In this document: positions 15,834 to 22,975 of the stretch, in pieces
Layout: each line of letters opens with the position of its first letter
Numbering within the stretch: the stretch's first letter is position 1
Origin: Chloroflexi bacterium 54-19
GTDB lineage: Bacteria > Chloroflexota > Chloroflexia > Chloroheliales > Chloroheliaceae
Assembly: GCA_001898225.1 (NCBI GenBank)
Contig: MKTJ01000073.1
Location: 1-47,123 of the forward strand
Length of the DNA stretch: 47,123 bases
Direction: 5' to 3'
Notes under the pieces: model-generated
The model's input: only the letters and a program-made list of their open reading frames with translations
Databases searched by the model: none
What the model was told of the DNA's origin: nothing
Made by a program: the position numbers and the translations under genes

Positions 15834-15960
15834 CAAAATAGGGTTAGGATCACAATATTTACCTGTTTTTAACCTTTATTCACTTTCCCCTTTACTTTGC
15901 TGGATTAAATTAGGCTCATCAAAATAGTTTGTTGAGACAAAAGCAAAGAAGGTTTGAGAA

Positions 15961-17085
15961 ATGAGAACAAGAAAGTTTGTAAAGGGTAGTCTTATTCTGC
16001 TGGCTGTTTTTGGACTGGTCAATCTGCCCGGCCTGGCCTCGGCCCACGAAAAATGGTTTGTGGATGACCCCAACGGTTTTAAAGTGGATTTGGGATTAAT
16101 TTTTAGCTGGCCGGTAGCCATTGCGGTAGCGGTTTCGGCGGTGGCGGTGGCTCTTGTCACCTGGCTGGACCGCCAATACCAGAAACGTGTTCTCGACAAG
16201 AAACCGGCCAGAAACAACCTGGCCGGTATACCGGAAGAACGGCTGCAAAAGCTTTACGGTTTTCTGCCGATGTTGCTGGCCTTTCACGTAGCCGTACCGC
16301 TGCTGGTCAACGGTTTCCAGCTTCAACTTTTTGCCCCGAACCTGAAAATGACACCCAGCCTTTTGAGTGGGGCGCTTTCCCTGGCCGAATTTCTAATTGC
16401 GTTAGCCCTGGTATATGGCGTCTTTACCGATATTGCCGCCCTCGGTCTGATTGGTCTGTACGTGGCGGGCCTGGTCCTGGGGCCGTTTATCGGTATTCCC
16501 CCGGTCTTCTTGCTCGAACATCTCCTGGTGGTGGGAATTGCGTTCTTCCTGTACGTTTTTGGCCGGGGGCCATTCTCGGTGGATGCCTTGCTGGGCCGCA
16601 CCACCCATCCTAACCGGCGCATGGTCCGCTATGCCATCCCGATTATTCGCTGGACCACCGGTCTGAGCCTGATTATGCTCTCCCTGACCGAGAAATTACT
16701 CAACCCGTCCCTGGCCGAATATTTCCTGACCCACAAAATCGATTTCAACCTGGGCGGCGGCTTTGGTATCAACGACCTGACCTTTACCTATATCGCGGGT
16801 ATAACCGAGTTCCTTTTTGGCGCGCTCTTGATTTCGGGTGCTTTGCCTCGCCTGGTCATAATGATTGCCTGGGTGCCGTTCAATCTGACCCTGCCCTTTC
16901 TGGGCTGGCTGGAACTGGCCGGACACCTGCCGGTCTACGGGATAATGCTGGTCCTGCTCATCCTGGGACCGACGCAGAAGGTGGTGGCCGAACGCAGCGC
17001 AGTAGTTCTCGCTCGCCAGACCGGGGCTTTGCCTGAAAAACCCTCTAAGGCTAAACCCCTTCCTGGGAATGTCGAAACGGCTTGA
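15961..17085 (+). CDS. DoxX-like integral membrane protein with signal peptide
   Basis: A 374-residue membrane protein. A cleavable-looking signal (residues 1-28, ending LASA) is followed by HEKWFVDDP on the outside, then about eight hydrophobic segments. The order of helices, with a repeated block around residues 185-235 and again around 300-350, recalls DoxX-type quinol or redox-linked membrane proteins, but no residue signature proves this. The tail is basic and cytosolic. The gene is divergent from the lacI-type gene, and a strong terminator follows it. Function unknown. Confidence 0.65.
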   Translation: MRTRKFVKGSLILLAVFGLVNLPGLASAHEKWFVDDPNGFKVDLGLIFSWPVAIAVAVSAVAVALVTWLDRQYQKRVLDKKPARNNLAGIPEERLQKLYGFLPMLLAFHVAVPLLVNGFQLQLFAPNLKMTPSLLSGALSLAEFLIALALVYGVFTDIAALGLIGLYVAGLVLGPFIGIPPVFLLEHLLVVGIAFFLYVFGRGPFSVDALLGRTTHPNRRMVRYAIPIIRWTTGLSLIMLSLTEKLLNPSLAEYFLTHKIDFNLGGGFGINDLTFTYIAGITEFLFGALLISGALPRLVIMIAWVPFNLTLPFLGWLELAGHLPVYGIMLVLLILGPTQKVVAERSAVVLARQTGALPEKPSKAKPLPGNVETA

Positions 17086-17111
17086 CGCCAGGCAATACCA
17101 TTCTTCGCTGG

Positions 17112-17147
17112 AGAGGCTGTGTAGATAACACAGCCTCTTTTGCTTTT
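17112..17147 (+). terminator. Rho-independent terminator
   Basis: GAGGCTGTGT (17113-17122) and ACACAGCCTC (17128-17137) pair perfectly with a 5-base loop, followed by TTTTGCTTTTT. Confidence 0.85.
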
Positions 17148-17269
17148 TAGTTTTAAGATAGCCTGGAAAATTGTTATAATTCTCTGGTAAATCGGGATAT
17201 TCCGGTGGTTTTGATTATGGGTACCCTTTATCGCCGGAGTCTTTTTAAAACAAAAGGATTTTGTCGAAG

Positions 17270-18337
17270 ATGACCGAATTTCAGAAAACCCTAAAACAAC
17301 CCGGCATCATTGCCGCCTTAAGCTCTGCGCTATTATTTGGGGCAGGGACGCCGGTCGCCAAGCTTCTCCTGAACGGGGTTAGCGTCTGGCTGCTGGCCGG
17401 GTTGTTGTACATCGGCTCCGGGCTGGGCCTTTTTATTTACCGACGCTGGCAGCGTGCCCCCGGTGTAAAGTTACAACCCGGCGAATGGCGCTGGTTTGGT
17501 GGGGCTATCCTGGCGGGCGGGGTAGTCGCGCCCGTGCTGCAAATGTTCGGTCTGAGCGGGATGCCTGCTTCCGGGGCGTCTTTACTGCTCAATTTGGAGG
17601 GGGTCTTCACGGCCTTGCTGGCCTGGTTTGTCTTCCGCGAAAACTTCGATTTTCGGATTGCCCTCGGTATGGCCGTGATTGTGGCCGGGGCGGTGGTGCT
17701 TAGCTGGCCTGCCGGTCAAACGGTGGAGTTAGGTTCGTTATGGCCCGCTCTCTGTATCGTGGGGGCCTGCCTGTGCTGGGGTATTGATAACAATTTAACC
17801 CGCAAGGTTTCGCTGACCGATGCGACCTGGCTGGCTTCGGTTAAGGGTCTTTGCGCCGGGCCGGTCAACCTGACCCTGGCGGTATTGCTGGGCACGAACT
17901 GGCCGCCTCTACCAAATTTATTAGGCGCGCTGGTTACCGGGTTCCTGGCCTATGGGGTCAGCTTAACGTTGTTCGTGGTTGGTTTGCGGCATCTGGGCAC
18001 TGCGCGGGCCGGGGCTTATTATTCGATAGCGCCCTTTTTTGGGGCGATCCTGGCGATTGTGGCCCTGGGGGAAAAGCCTTCCCTGGCTTTGCTGGTCGCT
18101 GGTGGGCTGATGGCACTGGGTATCTGGTTGCACCTGACCGAAAAGCACAAACATCAACATACCCACCTGGTCCAGGTCCATACTCACGAACACGTCCACG
18201 ATTTGCACCACAACCATACCCATGCGCCCGGTGAAGCGCCTCTTTCTAAGGGCGCGCACAGCCATGTTCACCGCCACGAAGCGCTACCGCATTCGCACGA
18301 ACATTTTCCCGATATGCACCACCAGCACAGCCATTAA
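17270..18337 (+). CDS. EamA/DMT-family transporter with histidine-rich tail
   Basis: A 355-residue drug/metabolite-superfamily carrier with ten predicted helices in two EamA repeats (about 15-140 and 155-290). ATG 17270 is chosen because AAGGA lies about 11 bases upstream, whereas the TTG at 17261 is too close. The last 65 residues are cytosolic and carry more than 25 histidines in His-x-His patterns (KHQHTH, HTHEHVHD, HHNHTH, HSHVHRHE, HHQHSH), suggesting metal binding. The transported compound is unknown; Ni, Co or Zn efflux or metallochaperone-like sensing are possibilities. TATAAT at 17175-17180 is a likely -10. Confidence 0.85.
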   Translation: MTEFQKTLKQPGIIAALSSALLFGAGTPVAKLLLNGVSVWLLAGLLYIGSGLGLFIYRRWQRAPGVKLQPGEWRWFGGAILAGGVVAPVLQMFGLSGMPASGASLLLNLEGVFTALLAWFVFRENFDFRIALGMAVIVAGAVVLSWPAGQTVELGSLWPALCIVGACLCWGIDNNLTRKVSLTDATWLASVKGLCAGPVNLTLAVLLGTNWPPLPNLLGALVTGFLAYGVSLTLFVVGLRHLGTARAGAYYSIAPFFGAILAIVALGEKPSLALLVAGGLMALGIWLHLTEKHKHQHTHLVQVHTHEHVHDLHHNHTHAPGEAPLSKGAHSHVHRHEALPHSHEHFPDMHHQHSH

Positions 18338-18378
18338 CTTATGAATTCTATAACAACCAGCGAAAAAGGCCCCTAACT

Positions 18379-19620
18379 ATGAAAATCTTGCCGGTAGAGC
18401 AAGTTTTAGAGCGCATCCGCTCCGGTAGCCAGGTGCTGCTTCATTCGGCCTGTGCCGAGCCGCAGACCCTGGTCGAAGCCCTGATTGGCGGCATAAGGGC
18501 CGGGCATCCCAACCTGCAAAATCTGACCGTTTACGCCCTGACTTACCGGGCGGCGGGCGCTCCCACCCCGCTCTACGGCGCGACGGACCTTCTTCAAAAC
18601 GGCCAGCTTCACCTCAAAAGCTTCTTTCCGCATCCCAGCCTGAAAGAAGCCAGCCGTCTTGGGCTGGTGGATTACGTCCCGGTCTCGCTCTCGACCCTGC
18701 CGGGCCTGCTGCGCAAGGGGTTTATCCGGCCTGATTGGGCCTTTTTGCAGGTTTCGCCACCAAACGAATTCGAGATGTGTTCTTTTGGTCCGGCAGGAGA
18801 TTTACCGGAAGCCATTCTCGAAGCCGGAATCCCGGTAATCGCTGAAATGAACCGGCAGACCCCCTTTGTCTTTGGTCCCCAGGCTGCGCCGGAAAGGTTC
18901 GCCGCTATTATTGAGAGCGACCGTCCCTTGCTCGAAGTCCCGCCATTGGTGGCCGGGCCAGTCGAAAGACAGGTCGCGGCCAATGTTGCGGAGTTAATAC
19001 CCGATGGCGCGACGGTCCAGTTGGGGGTCGGGACCATACCCGAAGCCCTGGTCGAATTTCTAAAACTGCGGCGCAACCTGGGGCTGCATGGCGGGGCCCT
19101 TTCGGACGGCCTGATTTCGCTGTATGAGGCGGGCGCGGTAACAAACGCCCTGAAACCATTCGCCAACGGCAAGACCGTTTCTTCACTTCTTATCGGAACC
19201 CGCCGCCTGTTTGATTTTGCCCACAACAATCCGCTCCTCGAACTCCAACCGATTGACCGCTGTAATAACCCGGTGTTTATCGCCCAACTTCCCGGTTTTA
19301 TCTCGGTCAATTCAGCCCTGGAAGTGGACTACTGGGGCCAGGTTAACGCCGAAACCATCGGGGACTGGCAGTTGGCGGGGGTGGGAGGCCAACTCGACTA
19401 TGTTACCGGGACCTGGTACAGCCAGGATGGCCTTTCGATTATTGCCTTGCCGAGCGTGACCGGTAGTGGCAAACCCCGGATTGTGCCCCGGTTGGCGACA
19501 GGAGCGACCATCAGTACACCGCGCCACCTGGCCCAGGTAGTCGTGACCGAAAAGGGGGTAGCTGACCTGCGCGGCAAGAGCCTGAGTGTGCGTGAGAAAT
19601 TGCTGCGGTCCATCAGCTAA
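18379..19620 (+). CDS. Acetyl-CoA hydrolase/transferase family protein
   Basis: A 413-residue protein with the two-domain fold of the 4-hydroxybutyrate/acetate CoA-transferase family. Matches include PDGATVQLGVGTIPEALVEFL in the middle, and SALEVDYWGQVNAETIG and VVTEKGVADLRGKSLSVREK near the C-terminus. In transferases I know, the catalytic Glu lies in LGIHTEMISDG; here that segment reads LGLHGGALSDG with Gly239 in the Glu place. This suggests altered chemistry, perhaps hydrolysis, or another acceptor. It starts 41 bases after the EamA gene and may share its transcript. Confidence 0.82.
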   Translation: MKILPVEQVLERIRSGSQVLLHSACAEPQTLVEALIGGIRAGHPNLQNLTVYALTYRAAGAPTPLYGATDLLQNGQLHLKSFFPHPSLKEASRLGLVDYVPVSLSTLPGLLRKGFIRPDWAFLQVSPPNEFEMCSFGPAGDLPEAILEAGIPVIAEMNRQTPFVFGPQAAPERFAAIIESDRPLLEVPPLVAGPVERQVAANVAELIPDGATVQLGVGTIPEALVEFLKLRRNLGLHGGALSDGLISLYEAGAVTNALKPFANGKTVSSLLIGTRRLFDFAHNNPLLELQPIDRCNNPVFIAQLPGFISVNSALEVDYWGQVNAETIGDWQLAGVGGQLDYVTGTWYSQDGLSIIALPSVTGSGKPRIVPRLATGATISTPRHLAQVVVTEKGVADLRGKSLSVREKLLRSIS

Positions 19621-19670
19621 ACCCTTCTTCTTAATAGATTTAATCAATCATTCTAGAGGCTTCAATAAAC

Positions 19671-19699
19671 TTTACAGCCAGTAACGGCTGTGTTAAAAT
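19671..19699 (+). promoter_or_regulatory. Promoter of structured RNA / hppA leader
   Basis: TTTACA (19671-19676), 17 bases, TAAAAT (19694-19699): five of six matches in each box. It faces hppA and would start a transcript near 19705. Confidence 0.6.
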
Positions 19700-19704
19700 T
19701 CGGC

Positions 19705-19899
19705 ACAAGATTGTGCGAGGCTGCACATAATCCTGCCACGCCCACTGGCAGGAATAGAGTCCTCCCAAAAAGAGGCTACGCAGGAAAAGCTCAAGGGAAG
19801 TTTGCTTTTCCGCACCACTCGCAACAGCCTCTTGCACACCTTATTTCAGAAAACAGGCTCAGGAAACACTTACCGGCTCTTAGGCTGGTCAAAGTTTTT
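19705..19899 (+). ncRNA. Putative structured RNA upstream of hppA
   Basis: The transcript starting near 19705 can fold into a closed multi-branch structure. TGTGCGAGGCTG (19712-19723) pairs with CAGCCTCTTGCACA (19825-19838) apart from a 2-base bulge. Inside are CCTGCCA/TGGCAGG (19732-19738, 19746-19752), CCTC/GAGG (19761-19764, 19772-19775) and GGAAAAGC/GCTTTTCC (19783-19790, 19804-19811) extended by a GC pair. GCACAA/TTGTGC at 19703-19716 could compete with the closing stem. ACCGGC/GCTGGT (19872-19889) then a T-run at 19895-19899 may terminate it. I do not recognise a known class. It could be a free small RNA or a regulatory leader of hppA. Confidence 0.5.
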
Positions 19900-19952
19900 A
19901 TTGCAAAATTGCTAGACGAATCTAACTGACGTAAAAATAGGAGGAACCTTTT

Positions 19953-22181
19953 ATGGTTGGTGCATGGCTCGGAGTAATCTATGGAGCCGGCCTAATCGGT
20001 ATTCTGTTCTCGCTGTTCCTGGCCCGCCAGGTTCTTGCCAGCGATACCGGGACACCGGAGATGCAAAGTATTGCAAAGAAAATTTACCAGGGCGCGATGG
20101 CCTTCTTGCGCCGCCAGTACACGACCATAGCCATGTTAGCCATCGTTGCGGCGATCTTGCTAGGAGTACTGCTCAGTTTATTGCCCCAGAACTCCCGGAG
20201 CACCGTCACCATTAACGGCTTTGAGTTGGGTATTAAAACTTCTATCGCCTTTTTAGCCGGGGCCATTTGTTCCGGGATTTCCGGGTTTGTCGGCATGTTC
20301 GTCGCCATCCAGGCCAACCTGCGCACGGCAGCAGCGGCCCGCCGGAGCCTCTCGGCAGCTCTCCAGACCTCCCTGCGGGGTGGCGCGGTTTCCGGCTTCC
20401 TGGTCGTAGCCCTGAGCTTGCTGGGTCTGACGACTATCTTCCTGGCTTATGGCGGGCTTGAACTGACTAACGACGTCCCGAACCCCCAGGTGGTCGGCAA
20501 TGTTATTGCCAGCATCGTCGGGTTTGGTTTTGGGGCCAGTTTTGTCGCTCTTTTCGCCCAGCTTGGCGGCGGTATCTATACCAAAGCGGCTGACGTGGGC
20601 GCGGACCTCGTCGGTAAGGTCGAAGCCGGTATCCCCGAAGACGATCCCCGCAACCCGGCGGTTATCGCCGACCTGGTCGGTGACAACGTGGGTGACTGTG
20701 CCGGTCGCGGTGCGGACCTCTTTGAGTCGACCGCCGCTGAAAACCTGGGGGCGATGATCCTGGGTGTAGCCCTGTTCCGGGCGACCGGGCAGGCCGCCTA
20801 TATCCTGTTCCCGCTCGTGGTGTTAAGCTTCGGTGTGGTTGCTTCGCTCATCGGCGTTTTGGCGGTCCGCAGCAGCAACCGCCCGCACGACCCCATGAAC
20901 GACCTCAACCTCGGTTACTATGTGACAGCCATTTTGGCGGCTATCGCGATGTTCGGCACCGCTTACTGGATGCTTTCGAGCGATAAGTTGCCTGATGCGG
21001 CCTGGAAGTTCGGTGTCTGTGGCCTGATTGGTATTGTCACCAGCGTGCTGTTTGTGTTCATCACCCAGTACTACACCTCCGGTTCCTGGAGGCCCGTCCG
21101 TGAAATAGCCCGCGCCAGCCGCACCGGCCCGGCCACGGTAATTATTAGTGGTACGGCGGTCGGTTTCGAAACAACCGCTTTCCCGACATTGGTTATCGGA
21201 GCGGCTTTGCTCGGCTCCTTCGGCCTGGGCAACTCCATTACTGGTGTAGACCCGGCCAACGCCTTCGAGTTCGGTATCTTCGGCACCGCCGTCGCCACGA
21301 TGGGTATGCTGATGAGCGCGGCCTACATCCTGGCGATGGATACCTTCGGTCCGATTACCGACAACGCGGGTGGTATTGTCGAGATGAGTAACTCCCCCGA
21401 ATCGGTCCGCGAAGTTACCGACGCGCTGGACGCAGTTGGCAACACCACCAAAGCCCTCACCAAAGGGTACGCCGTTGGTTCGGCGGCTCTGGCGGCCTTT
21501 CTCCTGTTTTCGGCCTACGTCCAGGAAGCCGGGTTTATCAAGAATGTCCGGGAAGTTAACGCCCAGGGCTTGCCTATCGCAGGAGATGTCGGTAAGCCGA
21601 CCTCGATTGTAAACATCTTCGACCCGGTGGTCTTCGTCGGCGGTTTTATCGGAGCTATGCTCGTCTTCCTGTTTAGCAGTTTTGCTATCCGGGCGGTCGG
21701 CAAAGCGGCCCAGAGCATGATTGAAGAAGTCCGCCGCCAGTTCCGGGCGGACCCCGGCATTATGAAGGGCACCAGCGAACCGGATTACGCACGCTGCGTG
21801 GATATTTCTACGCGTGGGGCTTTGCGGGAAATGGTCGTGCCTGGTATCCTGGCGATTGGTACGCCGGTGCTGGTTGGCCTGATTTTACGGGCCCAGGCAG
21901 CAGCCGGTCTCTTGATTGTCGGAACTATCGTCGGCGTTTTGCTGGCTAACTTCCTCAACAACTCCGGTGGAGCCTGGGATAATGCCAAGAAGTGGATTGA
22001 AGCGGGCAACCTGAAGGACGAAGCCGGGCGGGTGATGGCGAAACGCAGCGAACCCCATGCGGCGGCGGTTGTCGGTGATACGGTCGGTGACCCCTTCAAG
22101 GATACCGCCGGTCCGGCACTGCACGTGCTTATCAAACTGCTGGCGACCATTACCCTGGTGCTGGTGCCGTTGTTTATCTAA
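19953..22181 (+). CDS. hppA: K+-independent H+-translocating membrane pyrophosphatase
   Basis: A 742-residue, about 16-helix enzyme that hydrolyses cytosolic pyrophosphate and pumps protons across the membrane. The substrate loop is intact: TKAADVGADLVGKVEAGIPEDDPRNPAVIADLVGDNVGDCAGRGADLFES, here cited at about residues 210-260. The second and third acidic loops are also present (ITDNAGGI; GDTVGDPFKDTAGP near the end). GNTTKALTKG carries Lys where K+-dependent enzymes have Ala, placing it in the K+-independent class. AGGAGG precedes the ATG. It is monocistronic, with a strong double terminator, and lies behind a possible regulatory RNA. Confidence 0.96.
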   Translation: MVGAWLGVIYGAGLIGILFSLFLARQVLASDTGTPEMQSIAKKIYQGAMAFLRRQYTTIAMLAIVAAILLGVLLSLLPQNSRSTVTINGFELGIKTSIAFLAGAICSGISGFVGMFVAIQANLRTAAAARRSLSAALQTSLRGGAVSGFLVVALSLLGLTTIFLAYGGLELTNDVPNPQVVGNVIASIVGFGFGASFVALFAQLGGGIYTKAADVGADLVGKVEAGIPEDDPRNPAVIADLVGDNVGDCAGRGADLFESTAAENLGAMILGVALFRATGQAAYILFPLVVLSFGVVASLIGVLAVRSSNRPHDPMNDLNLGYYVTAILAAIAMFGTAYWMLSSDKLPDAAWKFGVCGLIGIVTSVLFVFITQYYTSGSWRPVREIARASRTGPATVIISGTAVGFETTAFPTLVIGAALLGSFGLGNSITGVDPANAFEFGIFGTAVATMGMLMSAAYILAMDTFGPITDNAGGIVEMSNSPESVREVTDALDAVGNTTKALTKGYAVGSAALAAFLLFSAYVQEAGFIKNVREVNAQGLPIAGDVGKPTSIVNIFDPVVFVGGFIGAMLVFLFSSFAIRAVGKAAQSMIEEVRRQFRADPGIMKGTSEPDYARCVDISTRGALREMVVPGILAIGTPVLVGLILRAQAAAGLLIVGTIVGVLLANFLNNSGGAWDNAKKWIEAGNLKDEAGRVMAKRSEPHAAAVVGDTVGDPFKDTAGPALHVLIKLLATITLVLVPLFI

Positions 22182-22189
22182 TCAGAAAT

Positions 22190-22227
22190 CTGGGCTACCC
22201 TGAGAAATTCTTCTCAGGGTAGCCCAG
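22190..22227 (+). terminator. Long hairpin after hppA
   Basis: A perfect 17-bp stem (22190-22206 with 22211-22227) with loop ATTC, starting 9 bases after the hppA stop codon. No T-run follows, so it may protect the 3' end or act with the next terminator. Confidence 0.7.
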
Positions 22228-22231
22228 GATT

Positions 22232-22260
22232 GGGCCGGTTAACCCGGCCCTTTTTTATTT
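22232..22260 (+). terminator. Rho-independent terminator of hppA
   Basis: GGGCCGG and CCGGCCC (22232-22250) form a GC-rich stem, followed by TTTTTTATTT. Confidence 0.85.
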
Positions 22261-22291
22261 AATTCTGCTCACGGGAAATAATCCGGGCAGT

Positions 22292-22699
22292 TTAACTGGC
22301 TTTGCTCTCGGCCAAACGGGTCGCCTGAGCCTGTTGCGAGAAGATATAGACCAGGTTTAACAGGGCATCTATATCGAAGGGTTTGCTCAAAAAGCTATCG
22401 GCCTGCAAATTCTGAAAGGTGCGTTTTAGGGTTGAGAAATTGGCAGCAGATAGCGCAATGATCGGCACCTTTCTCAAGAAGGGATTGGCTTTGGCCCGGT
22501 TGCTCCACTCCAACCCGTCCATGGCCGGCATCATAATATCTAGCAAGATTACATCCGGTTGGTATTCTTCCGCCAGCTTGAGTGCTTTTTCGCCAATCGC
22601 GTCTTTGGTATCGAACCCCTCTTCTTCAAGCATGCTGGTCAATAGACTGACCATTGCTAGGTCATCCTCCACAATCAAAACCCGAGGTTTGTTATTCAT
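22292..22699 (-). CDS. CheY-like single-domain response regulator
   Basis: A 135-residue receiver domain with no output domain. The acidic pocket is Asp12/Asp13 (VEDD), the phospho-acceptor is Asp54 (ILLDIMMPAMDG), the switch residue is Ser84 and the conserved Lys is 106 in LSKPFD. ATG 22699 is chosen since the reading frame upstream lacks a ribosome binding site, whereas AAGAGG precedes this ATG at about 12 bases. No histidine kinase is next to it, so its partner is elsewhere. It probably signals by protein contact. Confidence 0.9.
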   Translation of the reverse strand: MNNKPRVLIVEDDLAMVSLLTSMLEEEGFDTKDAIGEKALKLAEEYQPDVILLDIMMPAMDGLEWSNRAKANPFLRKVPIIALSAANFSTLKRTFQNLQADSFLSKPFDIDALLNLVYIFSQQAQATRLAESKAS

Positions 22700-22802
22700 T
22701 TTGTCGTTTTTCCTCTTAACCCTGGATAGAACTGCATATATATTAAAAGTTAATCCCAAAATTGTATTCTTATATTAAGAATGTCCTGGTAACTGCTTGT
22801 AC

Positions 22803-22840
22803 ATAATTGCACGAATGTCTCTTTTATTAAGTGCAATTAT
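22803..22840. promoter_or_regulatory. 10-bp inverted repeat upstream of response regulator
   Basis: ATAATTGCAC (22803-22812) and GTGCAATTAT (22831-22840) are perfect inverted repeats 18 bases apart. They lie about 105 bases before the response-regulator start, so they may be an operator. The spacing of about 28 bp between half-site centres is near three helical turns. Confidence 0.35.
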
Positions 22841-22975
22841 TGGGCCACATAAATACATTAATAATTAAGCTTTTATGAATTCTTTTGCCGATTTGTTATA
22901 GGAAATTAGTCCCTGGGATTGCTTATCTTGAAGCCCTATTTTTAAAATGTTGTATTTTCATTACCTATTGTTACA

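Noticed and set aside
19705..19838. Assignment of the hppA-upstream RNA to 6S, SRP, RNase P, tmRNA or a known riboswitch
   Set aside because: None of the hallmark sequences of those classes that I know (for example the SRP tetraloop region, the RNase P core or the cobalamin and TPP boxes) is present in the right order.
19690..19929. Open frame of 79 codons between the CoA-transferase-like gene and hppA
   Set aside because: It starts over the -10 box of a good promoter, has no ribosome binding site, shows biased composition unlike a protein, and coincides with strong RNA pairing.
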